A stretch of 64,000 nucleotides of DNA. Origin: JAGSPQ01 sp038206395 (GTDB lineage Bacteria > Myxococcota > Myxococcia > Myxococcales > Myxococcaceae). How positions within the stretch are numbered: the stretch's first letter is position 1; each line of letters begins with the position of its first letter. The stretch is from NCBI GenBank assembly GCA_038206395.1, contig JBBRAX010000024.1:1-64000 (forward strand), given 5' to 3'. Shown in pieces: positions 33,590 to 42,305 of this stretch. The position numbers and the translations under genes were made by a program. The notes under the pieces are model-generated. The model was not told the DNA's origin, did not search any database, and saw only the letters and a program-made list of their open reading frames with translations.

Positions 33590-34812
33590 ACGCTCTTCTT
33601 GCCAGCCTGCTTGTTGATGCGCTCGAGGTTCGACTGGATTTCATTCATGCTGCGGCCGCTGGTCACGCCTTCCAGTTGGGTGAGCGCGTTGTCGCCCATG
33701 TTGTTCCAGTAGAGAAGGTCTGTCGACGCGACCACGTCCAGGTTCTTGGTGTTCTTGTTCTTCGGAACCGAACGGAGATCATCCAGGTACTTGTTGGTGG
33801 TGCAGCCGCTGAACATCATCAGCTGGTAGTCGTTCGTCATCTGCATCTTCTTGAGGTCGTTGTCGCCGAGCTTCACGTGGCCCTGCTCGTACGGCTTGCC
33901 GAGGACGACGTTTCCGGCAGTCGAGTTGATGTCGTCGAAGTCCGGGCCCGAGCCGTAGCGACCGTGGCCGGCGTAGGTCACCATCTCGTCTTCGGCCATC
34001 GCCTTGGCGAACTTCTCTTTCGCGTTCGGGGTGTCAGGGGTGATCAGCTTCACCACGGCCTTCACGTCTTTGCCGTCGTGCTGGAAGGTCTTCACGAAGT
34101 ACTGCGCGTCGCGGTCGACCTTCGCCGGATCGATGCCCACCTTCTTCAGCTGATCATCGGTCGCGTTCTTCGGGTCGAACTGCGTGTAGCCCTGGCCCTT
34201 GTTCGCCGCGGTGCCGTCGCCGACCAGGCCCGTGACGATCTTGTTGATCTCAGGCTTGTGGTAGCCGGCTTCGTCGTACCCGACGCCAATGGTCGAGTTG
34301 AGCACGCCGTCTTTGAACATCCTGTCGTACTCGGGGAACTTGAGCTTCTTCGCTGCGGCGGCCTCGAGGCCCTTCAGCGTCTGCGCATCGAGCACGCCCG
34401 ACGGCGGCTTCATTCCAGCGTCGGTCTGGAACTTCTTCAGCGCGGTCTGCGTCTCGCCACCGAAGTCACCGTCGGCGCCGAACTTCGGCAGCTTGTAGCC
34501 GGCCTGAATCAACGCTTCCTGAACCTTGGTCACCGGCTCGCCCTTCGCGCCCTTGTTCAGCACCGTGGTGCCCGAGGCCACCTGGTCGAGCGTCGCGTCG
34601 CCCTTGAGCGTGTACAGCGTCTCGCCCGCCTTCGCAGGCTGCGTGGTCGTCGGGGGCGCGGCGAGCGTCGCCGGGCTGGCAGTGAAGCCATCCTTCACCG
34701 CCGCGGGCTTGGCCGTCGGAACCGGCGCCTTCGCTGGCGTCAAAGGCTTCGCCTCCGTGATCGGCTTCGGAATCGCGATCGGCTTGCTCTTCAGTTCGGG
34801 GATGGGGGCCAT
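33559..34812 (-). CDS. Peptidoglycan-binding protein with a clan-CD-like His/Cys domain
   Basis: A 417-residue protein. The first ~80 residues are Pro/Ala/Lys-rich with no signal peptide. A PG_binding_1 domain covers about 90-155 (KGEPVTKVQEALIQAGYKL; GADGDFGGETQTALKKFQ). The remainder includes EMVTYAGHGRYGSGP near 280 and YQLMMFSGCTTNKYLDDL near 333, a His-Gly motif followed by a hydrophobic strand and Cys, as in clan CD peptidases. Its target could be the cell wall or a host or prey protein. How it is exported is unclear; a non-Sec route is possible. The gene at 43341-44195 has a similar architecture. Confidence 0.72.
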   Translation of the reverse strand: MAPIPELKSKPIAIPKPITEAKPLTPAKAPVPTAKPAAVKDGFTASPATLAAPPTTTQPAKAGETLYTLKGDATLDQVASGTTVLNKGAKGEPVTKVQEALIQAGYKLPKFGADGDFGGETQTALKKFQTDAGMKPPSGVLDAQTLKGLEAAAAKKLKFPEYDRMFKDGVLNSTIGVGYDEAGYHKPEINKIVTGLVGDGTAANKGQGYTQFDPKNATDDQLKKVGIDPAKVDRDAQYFVKTFQHDGKDVKAVVKLITPDTPNAKEKFAKAMAEDEMVTYAGHGRYGSGPDFDDINSTAGNVVLGKPYEQGHVKLGDNDLKKMQMTNDYQLMMFSGCTTNKYLDDLRSVPKNKNTKNLDVVASTDLLYWNNMGDNALTQLEGVTSGRSMNEIQSNLERINKQAGKKSVWTADGFRDN

Positions 34813-34839
34813 TGGGTCGTCAGCTCGTTTTGTAAATTG

Positions 34840-34877
34840 GGTTGGTGTGCTGCGGACAAGGATTATCCACCCCAACC
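34840..34877. promoter_or_regulatory. Inverted repeat upstream of the peptidoglycan-binding gene
   Basis: GGTTGGTGTG (34840-34849) and CACCCCAACC (34868-34877) pair at 9 of 10 positions around an 18-nt spacer. The element lies 28-65 bp upstream of the start at 34812 in a locally AT-richer stretch, so it could be an operator or a leader hairpin. No clear -35/-10 pair was identified. Confidence 0.35.
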
Positions 34878-34905
34878 GGTCGGACGTTGCCTACACGGGC
34901 AATCT

Positions 34906-35546
34906 TTAGCTCAAACGACTGTAATAACTATGCGTTTCGGGCGAGGCGAAGGCGACACCCTTGGCCATCAACAGCACGCTCGCGAGGATGCCGAGCGCAT
35001 TGCCGACCACGGCCGCCTTCGTCGTGGCGGCATCGAGCGATGGATCAAGGTGCTCGCACCAGGCGTCCTGGGAGGCCTGAAGCGGGCGGGGCGCGGCGGC
35101 CGGCATCGCGAAAGCGCCCGGGCTGATTCCGGGAGGCACGGCGTTCAGCTGTTCATTCAGCCGGTCGCGGACTTTGGCTCTAGCTTCGCGAGCCGCCTGG
35201 CGTTCGGTGTCCCATCGTTTGAGCTCAAACGAATCGCGTCCGCACGCCCACACCTGCACCGTGCCAGTGGCCTTCTGGCGCGTGAATGGGTCTTCGCTGG
35301 GCACTTCGGAAGCGAGTGTGACCGGTGCGACGTCGTGGGACTCGCGCGTCTGGGTGCTCGGCTGACCCGGCCGCGAGCCTGCGTGCTGCCCGTCGTCACC
35401 AGCAGCACCACCCAGCCCACCGCGAAGAGAACGCCCGAGAAGATGGAAAGGACTGCCGAGTTTGTCGCGAGGTAGACGAGCTGCGGCAACAGGGCTCCGG
35501 CCGACAGCACCACCAGCCCGAGCAACATCTTCAGCGCGAGCTTCAC
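34906..35546 (-). pseudogene. Frameshifted gene for a three-helix membrane protein
   Basis: The GTG at 35546 overlaps the upstream stop (GTGA) and opens a protein with two membrane helices (LKMLLGLVVLSAGALLPQLV; LSIFSGVLFAVGWVVLLV). After TTGSTQARG this frame loses sense. The continuation lies in another frame from about 35390: QPSTQTRESHDVAPVTLA, FELKRWDTERQAAREARAK, and a third helix near the end (AAVVGNALGILASVLLMAKG), stopping at 34906. One frameshift therefore breaks a ~210-residue protein. It is the third gene of an operon with a PilZ protein and a lipoprotein. No family recognised. Confidence 0.72.
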
Positions 35547-37003
35547 TTGCGGTTCGAACGCAGCAGCGACGGCGCCAGCGTCGCATCGTCGCCGAGCACC
35601 GTCTTCAGCGCGTCGATGGCTTCGGGCGGCAGCTTCGCGATCGCGCGCACACACCGGGCCGCGTTCTCGACGTCATACGCGCCCGCCCGGCAGTACTTCG
35701 CGCGCCACTGGTCGGCCTGCGCGAGCGCGAGGTTCCCCGCCAGCTCTTCCGCGCGTCCGGCAATCCAGCCTTCGGCCGGAGGAAAGTCTGCCCGCTTCGG
35801 CCGCACCTGCGCCGCGTCGAAGGCGATGTCGTGCGAGTACCCGCTGAGCGAATCGTTCGCGTCCCGGCCCGCCGAGGCCGTGCTCTGGCCCGCGACCGTC
35901 AGCTCCGCGCGCACCGAGAAGGACTGCGAGCGTTCGACCTGAATCGCCTGGTACTCGAAAGTTCGCGGCACGTCGCGCCAGCGCGTCTCGGGCACCACCT
36001 TCTCGTACTTCTTGGTCTTCTCTTTGGTGACCGTGCGCTGCCGCTGCACCTTCACGCTCTGGCCGTTGATGGTCTGGTTCTCATCGTACGACTCGCACTC
36101 CTGCACCGGCACTTTCTCTTCGAAGGTCTTCGTCACGTGCTCGATGTACGGAACCCGTTCCGTCCACTGCGCTTGCAGGTTCACCGGGCGCTCGCGGCGG
36201 CTCTGCGACACGCCGCCATTCACCGCCAGCTGCGCCGTCAACGTTCCGCCCGTCGAGTACCAGGGCCCTTCGTACAGCTGCTTCATCATCGCGGCCTGCA
36301 GCGCGGCGGCGTTCGCATCGGACAGCTGCGTGACGGACACCGAGGCCTTCGCTTCGCCGAAAGTTTCGACCAGCGGCCAGCGGCGCGGCGCGTCGGCCTG
36401 AAAATGCTCGCAGTAGTGCGCGACGAGGTTCGTCCAGTGCGGCTCGCCAGCGGTGGCCTTCGTGCGCAGGCGCTTGCAGTTGGCCTGGCCACTGTCCATC
36501 GCGATGCGCTCGAGCTCTTCGCGCAGCTCGCCGAGCTCAGAGTGCTTCAAGAGAAACTGCTGCTTGTTCAGCAGCGCCTGCGCCGTCAGCGCGTTGCCCT
36601 TCTGCGCCATCGGCACCACGAGGCCGCGCAGGTACTGGGTCGCGTCTTCGCGCTCGTCTTCGACGGTGCTCTCGAGCGCTCCGTTCAGCTTCAGGTTCCA
36701 GCGCTCGCGAAGCTCGAGGCCGCGCGCGAACCATTCTTGGGAGCTCGAAGGATTTCCAGAGAGCCGCTGGCGCCGCGCATTACCCAGCGCCTGTTCGACG
36801 GCACGCTGGTGCGCCGTCTCGACGAGGCCCGGCAGCTCGGGGTCGGTGGGGTTTTCTTTCGCGAGCTGGTCGAACAGCTCGGCCGCTTCGACGAACTTGC
36901 CTTCTTTGGCGAGCGCGTTCGCCTGGCGGTAGCGCGTCATGCAGCCGGCGCTGGCCAGCATCACGACCACGAGCAGGGCCTGTCGCAGCCGGAAGAGAGT
37001 CAG
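35543..37003 (-). CDS. Large lipoprotein with N-terminal TPR-like repeats
   Basis: A 486-residue protein. The signal TLFRLRQALLVVVMLASAGC needs a start at the CTG at 37003, which overlaps the upstream stop as CTGA. No ATG, GTG or TTG exists that would leave a full signal peptide. Residues ~25-110 are TPR-like (ANALAKEGKFVEAAELFDQL). The middle has Cys residues (SGQANCKRL; LVAHYCEHFQ), and residues ~260-370 are rich in charged beta sequence with a Lys/Gln-rich stretch (VKVQRQRTVTKEKTKKYEKV). No enzyme motif seen. It likely sits on the outer membrane. Operon order: PilZ, this gene, broken membrane-protein gene. Confidence 0.7.
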   Translation of the reverse strand: MTLFRLRQALLVVVMLASAGCMTRYRQANALAKEGKFVEAAELFDQLAKENPTDPELPGLVETAHQRAVEQALGNARRQRLSGNPSSSQEWFARGLELRERWNLKLNGALESTVEDEREDATQYLRGLVVPMAQKGNALTAQALLNKQQFLLKHSELGELREELERIAMDSGQANCKRLRTKATAGEPHWTNLVAHYCEHFQADAPRRWPLVETFGEAKASVSVTQLSDANAAALQAAMMKQLYEGPWYSTGGTLTAQLAVNGGVSQSRRERPVNLQAQWTERVPYIEHVTKTFEEKVPVQECESYDENQTINGQSVKVQRQRTVTKEKTKKYEKVVPETRWRDVPRTFEYQAIQVERSQSFSVRAELTVAGQSTASAGRDANDSLSGYSHDIAFDAAQVRPKRADFPPAEGWIAGRAEELAGNLALAQADQWRAKYCRAGAYDVENAARCVRAIAKLPPEAIDALKTVLGDDATLAPSLLRSNRK

Positions 37004-37800
37004 CGGGGGTTGTTGCGAAGCTGGGCGTTCGCGGCTTGCAGCGCCGCGACGGCTTCGCGCAGCGCGCCAATCTCTTTGTCTTTCGCGCTGCATGACAGCT
37101 GTAGATCGCCCACCTGCATCAGCAGGCCCTTTGCGTGGTTCCGCAGGCGCTCGTTCTCGACTGCGTCGGCGAGGTCACGAACCAGAGGGCTGGGAGCAGA
37201 AGGTCTGGTCGAAGCAATCGGCGCAGGCATCGCAGCGGTGAGCTTCGGCATCGAGCTCGAGGTCTGCGCGCGAGGCAGCGGGGCAGGGGTCGGAATGCGC
37301 GGCGCCACCCACGGCATCGGCGTCTGCACCCGCGCGACGGCAGGTGCCGCAGCAGGCATCGGCGCGACGGCGGTGACCTCGTTGTCCTCGGGCTGCATCT
37401 CGAGCTTCGTGCCCGCAGGGGCGAGGTTCTTGATGAGGTCCCGCAGCTGACCGAGCGTCGACGGGTCGAGCGCGTCGAACCGCACGCCCATGCCCGAGCG
37501 CGTCGCGTGGGTTCCCGTCGGGCTGCTCGAGACAACGCGGCCCCGCACGCAGACAGGGGCGGCCTGGCCACCGCGTGGAATCTCGATCGCCAGCTGCTCG
37601 CCCACCGGCAGCGGCCACGAGGTGCGCAGGAAGACGCCGCCCAACGAGATGTCGACCACCCAGCCGTTCGCCGGGCCGATGCCGTGCGCGAGGAAGCAGC
37701 TGCGCATCTGCCGAGTCGGCACGCGCGTGTAGCGGCGGCGGTTCAGCTTCGAGGGAAACGGCGCAGGTGCGGAAGGGAACGCGGGCGCGATCGCTGTCAT
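37000..37800 (-). CDS. PilZ domain protein with C-terminal coiled coil
   Basis: A 266-residue cytoplasmic protein. The PilZ domain spans about 20-125: NRRRYTRVPTRQMRS supplies the RxxxR arm and VVDISLGGVFLRTSW the D-x-S-x-x-G motif for c-di-GMP; RSGMGVRFDALDPST ends it. A Pro/Ala/Met-rich linker follows (about 140-205), then a coiled coil with heptad Leu/Ala (ENERLRNHAKGLLMQVGDL; LREAVAALQAANAQL). The layout suggests a c-di-GMP sensor that dimerises through its tail. The ATG at 37800 was chosen over a GTG one codon upstream. Confidence 0.9.
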   Translation of the reverse strand: MTAIAPAFPSAPAPFPSKLNRRRYTRVPTRQMRSCFLAHGIGPANGWVVDISLGGVFLRTSWPLPVGEQLAIEIPRGGQAAPVCVRGRVVSSSPTGTHATRSGMGVRFDALDPSTLGQLRDLIKNLAPAGTKLEMQPEDNEVTAVAPMPAAAPAVARVQTPMPWVAPRIPTPAPLPRAQTSSSMPKLTAAMPAPIASTRPSAPSPLVRDLADAVENERLRNHAKGLLMQVGDLQLSCSAKDKEIGALREAVAALQAANAQLRNNPR

Positions 37801-37997
37801 CACGCTGCGCTCCCTACCAGAGTTGCTTCGCGCGCCGGAAGCCCAACCGCGTGACGCGGCGCGCCGATGTCCACCTTAATTACAGAGCGAAGCGGTCACG
37901 ATTTCGGCACCCGGGGGTGGGCACCACGACAAACGACTCGACCCACTGAGCGCGGCGCATTCGTTGACGAAAGGAACCTCGGGAGGCACAACACGCT
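37801..37997. promoter_or_regulatory. Divergent intergenic region with short palindromes
   Basis: These 197 bp separate the leftward PilZ operon from the rightward kinase operon and must hold both promoters. CCGCG-TGA-CGCGG (37847-37859) is a perfect 5-bp inverted repeat, overlapping the palindrome CGGCGCGCCG. An AT-rich TTAATTA follows near 37876. I could not assign -35/-10 or sigma-54 elements. Confidence 0.3.
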
Positions 37998-39905
37998 ATG
38001 GCGCGACGGATCGCTGGGGTGGTTGCGGCACTGGCCTGCCTCGGCGCTGGCTGGGGAATCTACAACAACCAGCGACGGTCTACTTCTGACGCGCTCGAGC
38101 TTGCCGCACGCAACGACGCCAACCGTCGCGCACTGGCGCTCGCGGACTTCGCTCGAAGGGACATCGAGAAGCTGATTCCCACGGCGGTCGCGGCGGCGAC
38201 CGTTCAGGAAATTCAAGAGATGGTCCGCCAGAGCGCAGACGCCGCCACTTTCCTCGACTTCATGGTGCACGAGGGAAGCTGGAAAGGGTTTCGGACCACG
38301 CCCTTGTCGTCGGCGCTCTATCTGGATCATCAGCTGCTCGCGCAGACCTCGAACCGCATCCCCGACGACGCGGACGTACGCCAGCTGGTCAACGGCGCCG
38401 GGGTCCAGGGGCGTGGCGTGATTCTCGGAGACGGCGCGCGAGGGCTGACAACGGTCGCGGCGGCGCGAATGCCGGTGGTCGCGCGCGGAGAGTCCCCCCG
38501 GGAAGCAGTGGTGCTCGTGGCCCGCGCTCTCGAGCCGCCTGCGCAGGAGGGCGGGTGGCTGTTCAGTGACGGGACCCGTCTGCTCGGCGCGGAACAGGGG
38601 GTGGATTCGCTGGGCCTGGTGGGCCGCGAGGCGCAGACGCCACTCACCCTCGCGGTCGGAATCGCGAGCGCGTCCCAGGTGCACCCCGGGCTGTGGGCAT
38701 GGGCCGTGTCACCGGTGGCCGAGAGCGGCAGTGGCTCATCGCTGGCCACCCTCGCAGCGGCTGCCCTGGTCGCCCTCACGGCCCTCTACTTCGCGTTCCG
38801 CTCGCCCGGCGCTCTCGACGACCGCACGTTGATCGCTCAGACCAACCTCGCGCTGCGGCAGTCCCAGGAGCAGCTGCAGCGCCTCTCGCAGCGGCTCGAT
38901 TTGCCGGGAGGCCTTGCCTCGCAGCCGCTGGCACGCACCGCCCCGTCGCTCGAAGCGCCACAGGCCAGTCGGTACGAAGTGGTCGCGCTCCTTGGCGAAG
39001 GGGGGATGGCGCGGGTGTTCCTCGCAGTGACCCGGGGTGCCGAAGGCTTCAAGCGCGCGTTCGTGCTCAAGCGGTTGCGTCCGGAGATGATGGGCAACCC
39101 GGACGCGGTGACCCACTTCATCGATGAAGCGCGGCTCGGCTCTTCGCTGGTCCACTCGAACATCGTCCCGGTGTTCGACTTCGGCCGCGACACCGAGGGC
39201 TACTACCTGGCGCAGGAATACATCCTGGGGCGCGACCTTGACGCGGTTCGAAAGGCCTCGCTCGACGTGCGCCGTGCCCCCATCGAGGTGCCGCTTGTCC
39301 TCTTCGTCGCCGTTGAGGCGCTCAAGGCCCTCGCGTACGCGCACAACCGGAAGACCGAAGCGGGCGTGCCGATGGGGCTCGTGCACCGGGACGTCTCGCC
39401 GAACAACCTGATGATCTCGGCGCAGGGCGAAGTGAAGCTGCTCGACCTCGGCATCGCGAAGTCAGATCAAAACGTGACCAGGACGCAGGCTGGGATGGTG
39501 AAGGGCAACGTCTTCTACATGTCGCCCGAGCAGGCGCGCGGCGAGCCAGTGGACGCGCGCGCCGATCTCTTCTCGCTGGGTCTGGTGCTGTTCACGGCCG
39601 CGACCGGCGACACGCTGTACCAGGGAGCGTCGAACTACGAGCTGCTCAACCGCGCAGGCGAAGGCCTGGGGCCTAAAGAGTGGCAGCGGGTTGCGATGTT
39701 GCCTCCCGAGCTGTCAGCCCTTCTGACCCGTGCGCTTCAGCCCGACGCGAGCGCTCGCTTCGCCTCGGCGCAGGAGTTCGGCGCGGCGATCGCCCCGGGA
39801 GCGGTGGGTTCCGCGAGCGCGCTGCAGCAGCTGATGAACTCCCTCTTTGCCGAAGAGTTTCGGCTCGAGCAGACACGGTTTCAGGTCTCTTCGAGGCCCG
39901 CATGA
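37998..39905 (+). CDS. Membrane Ser/Thr kinase with N-terminal extracytoplasmic sensor
   Basis: A 635-residue protein of unusual order. TM1 is about residues 5-22, an extracytoplasmic sensor of ~220 residues follows (TAVAAATVQEIQEMVRQSA; ALYLDHQLLAQTSNRIPDD; CACHE-like by appearance), and TM2 is about 247-268. The kinase is at the C-terminus (about 325-610): Gly loop LLGEGGMARVFLA, VLKRL Lys near 355, catalytic HRDVSPNNL near 462, metal motif DLGIAK near 482 (Leu replaces Phe of DFG), and FYMSPEQ. Most bacterial kinases place the sensor after the kinase; here it resembles a histidine kinase layout. It heads an operon with a lipoprotein, a barrel and a cupredoxin. Confidence 0.9.
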   Translation: MARRIAGVVAALACLGAGWGIYNNQRRSTSDALELAARNDANRRALALADFARRDIEKLIPTAVAAATVQEIQEMVRQSADAATFLDFMVHEGSWKGFRTTPLSSALYLDHQLLAQTSNRIPDDADVRQLVNGAGVQGRGVILGDGARGLTTVAAARMPVVARGESPREAVVLVARALEPPAQEGGWLFSDGTRLLGAEQGVDSLGLVGREAQTPLTLAVGIASASQVHPGLWAWAVSPVAESGSGSSLATLAAAALVALTALYFAFRSPGALDDRTLIAQTNLALRQSQEQLQRLSQRLDLPGGLASQPLARTAPSLEAPQASRYEVVALLGEGGMARVFLAVTRGAEGFKRAFVLKRLRPEMMGNPDAVTHFIDEARLGSSLVHSNIVPVFDFGRDTEGYYLAQEYILGRDLDAVRKASLDVRRAPIEVPLVLFVAVEALKALAYAHNRKTEAGVPMGLVHRDVSPNNLMISAQGEVKLLDLGIAKSDQNVTRTQAGMVKGNVFYMSPEQARGEPVDARADLFSLGLVLFTAATGDTLYQGASNYELLNRAGEGLGPKEWQRVAMLPPELSALLTRALQPDASARFASAQEFGAAIAPGAVGSASALQQLMNSLFAEEFRLEQTRFQVSSRPA

Positions 39906-41014
39906 GGGTGATGGCATGTCTCGCCGCGGCGCTCGCCGCCTGCTCGCCGACCCACCCCGTAAGGGCCGAGCGCCACCCGACCGCCGCCCTGGTCCACAGC
40001 GCCCGCGCGCTCGAGACGCTGGCGGACTTCCGCCCTGATTTCTTCGTCACGCTCGCGGGCGAGCCCTTGCCCTTTCACCCGACCCCTGGGGCGCGCGCCG
40101 CCGAAGACGGGTGGACGGTGCAGCCTGCGTTTGCCCGGGGTCAGCCTGCGGCCTACGTCGTCAGCGAGCTGTGGGTGGCCCACCCCGACCCGTGGATCCA
40201 GCCCGTGTACATCTTGATGAACGCGACGGGCGAGCTGGTTCGCCAGAAGGCGGACGACGGCCGGGTGGTGCCGATCGTCTTCGGCGTCGGCGAAGAGAGC
40301 ACCTTCTACAGCCCGTACTGGCAGGCGATTCTCGTGCGGGCGCAGCCAGCACCGCCCGACGGGTTGCCCGACACACGCGCGGTGCTCGAGGCTGCGACCG
40401 AGCTCGTCGAAGGGGCCAAGCCGCTGTGTCCGATTACCCCCGAAGGCTTTGGGCTCGCGCGCGCGGGCGGGGCCGCCGTCCACCCGCTGACGCAGACACC
40501 GCTGAAGCCGGTGTCGGGTGGCAGGGTGCGCATCGACGGAGCCACCGCCGCGTACATCGACTTCGGCCTCGACCGCTTCCTCGTCACCGCCGGTGGGCTG
40601 GTGCTGCCGACGCGGATCTTCTTCTTCACCCGCATGGTGAACGGCCAGCGAACGCTGCTCGAGCTGCCCGCGGTGCTGGCCAACAACGCGGTGCGCAGCG
40701 GCTATGCGCGGCGGTTCGACGTGGTGCTCGACCACGAGACGGTCTTCGTCCCCGCTGGCGGGCAGTGGGACGCCGTCCGCGCCCGGCTCGGCGCAGCCGC
40801 GACGGATCCTGCGATCCCCACCGAGGTCGCCAACGCCTACGCGCTGCGGGTGGCGAAGACGTCGACGTGCTTCGCCAGCGCGGCGACCTTTCCGATGGGG
40901 TGCGACTGGCTCGACAGCGAGAGCGCGATCGATCTCCTCGAGCCGCGGCGCATCATCCGCACCGAAGTGACGATGACCGCGGTGCCCCTGCTGTTCGCCG
41001 GTGAAGCCCTTTGA
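39902..41014 (+). CDS. Lipoprotein of unknown function, kinase operon
   Basis: A 370-residue lipoprotein with signal MRVMACLAAALAACSPT (lipobox LAAC). The mature part is rich in beta sequence with aromatic-rich segments (FRPDFFVTLAGEPLPFH; VSELWVAHPDPWIQPVYILM; STFYSPYWQAILV) and a Cys pair near the C-terminus (STCFASAATFPMGCDWLD). I recognise no family. The start ATG overlaps the kinase stop (ATGA), and the following barrel gene overlaps its stop (TTGA), so expression is tightly coupled. Likely faces the periplasm and cooperates with the barrel and cupredoxin proteins. Confidence 0.72.
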   Translation: MRVMACLAAALAACSPTHPVRAERHPTAALVHSARALETLADFRPDFFVTLAGEPLPFHPTPGARAAEDGWTVQPAFARGQPAAYVVSELWVAHPDPWIQPVYILMNATGELVRQKADDGRVVPIVFGVGEESTFYSPYWQAILVRAQPAPPDGLPDTRAVLEAATELVEGAKPLCPITPEGFGLARAGGAAVHPLTQTPLKPVSGGRVRIDGATAAYIDFGLDRFLVTAGGLVLPTRIFFFTRMVNGQRTLLELPAVLANNAVRSGYARRFDVVLDHETVFVPAGGQWDAVRARLGAAATDPAIPTEVANAYALRVAKTSTCFASAATFPMGCDWLDSESAIDLLEPRRIIRTEVTMTAVPLLFAGEAL

Positions 41015-42297
41015 CCCGCGCCATCGTGGTCCTGGCCCTGCTCGCGTCGACCGCGGGCGCGCAGGAAGCAGACGATGTCGACGACAACGGGTCAGACGGC
41101 TACACGCCCAGCGAGGCGGTGGCGCACGAGACGCTGCGGCTCACCGGCTACATCGATGTCGGGTTCGCGGTGGCCGAGGGCAACGGCAGCAGCTTCGCGG
41201 CGGGCGACATCCGGCTGCCGGCGGACTACGGAGTCGACGCGTTCGCTCCGGCGGTGAACTCGCGCGGCGACGTCGCGTCGATCGACACCCGCGGCCTGTT
41301 CACCAACGGCTTTCTTCCGCGCTCGGTGGGCATCGGCAATCGCCCGTCTTTCCTGCTCAACACGGGCAGCGTGGACCTTCGGTTCGCGCCCGCCTCGATT
41401 CCACTGCTGGTGTTCATGCGCCTGCAGGTGATGCCGCGCTTCCTGCCGACGGGCGACGCGACGCGGGTGGATCTGCAGCAGGCGTTCGGTCGGCTAATCC
41501 CCTTCGCGTCGCACGAGTTCGCCGTCTCGCTGGGCAAGTTCGATTCGGTGTTCGGCATCGAGTACCTCGAGAACGAGGCGAACCTGCGCACCGGCATCAC
41601 CCCGTCGCTGATCGCCCGCTACACCACCGGCCAATCGTTGGGGGTCAAAGCATTCTACCGGTTGCAGTTTCCTGACCTGTGGAGCGCCCTCTCGCTCAAC
41701 ATCGCCGCCACCGCCTCGGGCACGCGCATCGAAGCGCTGTCGACGCCACACCAGTCGCTGACCGGCGTGCCCGTCGGTTCGGCGCGGCTGGGCTACGAGC
41801 TCAACCTGCAGAAGGTGCAGGCGAAGCTCGGCGTGTCGGGGCTGTATGGGCCGCGCAACGATCAGACGAACCGCGAAGTGAAGCAGCTGGCCGTCGGCGG
41901 CGATCTGCGCCTGTCGCTGTACGGCTTCAGCGTGCTGGGCGAGATAGTGCGCCTGGTCGACGAGCCGGGGATCGCCGCAGGCAAGCTCACCGGGCAGGGC
42001 CTTGCCGAGCTCGCGTCCGGCTTCACTGTCACCGGCTTCTACGTCACCGCCGCGTGGACCCTGCCCTTCAGCGCAGGTCACCTCGAGCACGTCACGCTGT
42101 ACGGCCGGTACGATCACCGCCGCGCGAAGTTCGAAGGGTTCGGCCAGGTCGAGGTCGATCGCTTCACCGCCGGCCTGCGCCTCGACGTCTTCGGGCAGCT
42201 GGCGATCAAGGCCGAGTACCTGGTGAACCGCGAGATTGCCGGCGCGCCCAACGTCCCCAACGACGTGTTCACGTCATCCGCCGTCTTCAGCTGGTGA
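41011..42297 (+). CDS. Outer-membrane beta-barrel (porin-like) protein
   Basis: A 428-residue protein with a signal peptide (TRAIVVLALLASTAGAQ). The mature sequence alternates polar and hydrophobic residues with many aromatic ends, as in barrels: LRLTGYIDVGFAVAEGNG, VSLGKFDSVFGIEYLENEAN, LTPSL-like turns, YGFSVLGEIVRL, and a terminal strand NDVFTSSAVFSW ending in Trp. FGIEYLENEANLRTGITPSL resembles phosphate- or small-solute-selective porin relatives, but specificity cannot be read. The start is TTG at 41011 inside the preceding stop (TTGA). It precedes the cupredoxin gene by 8 bp. Confidence 0.75.
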   Translation: MTRAIVVLALLASTAGAQEADDVDDNGSDGYTPSEAVAHETLRLTGYIDVGFAVAEGNGSSFAAGDIRLPADYGVDAFAPAVNSRGDVASIDTRGLFTNGFLPRSVGIGNRPSFLLNTGSVDLRFAPASIPLLVFMRLQVMPRFLPTGDATRVDLQQAFGRLIPFASHEFAVSLGKFDSVFGIEYLENEANLRTGITPSLIARYTTGQSLGVKAFYRLQFPDLWSALSLNIAATASGTRIEALSTPHQSLTGVPVGSARLGYELNLQKVQAKLGVSGLYGPRNDQTNREVKQLAVGGDLRLSLYGFSVLGEIVRLVDEPGIAAGKLTGQGLAELASGFTVTGFYVTAAWTLPFSAGHLEHVTLYGRYDHRRAKFEGFGQVEVDRFTAGLRLDVFGQLAIKAEYLVNREIAGAPNVPNDVFTSSAVFSW

Positions 42298-42305
42298 GGA
42301 GCTCA

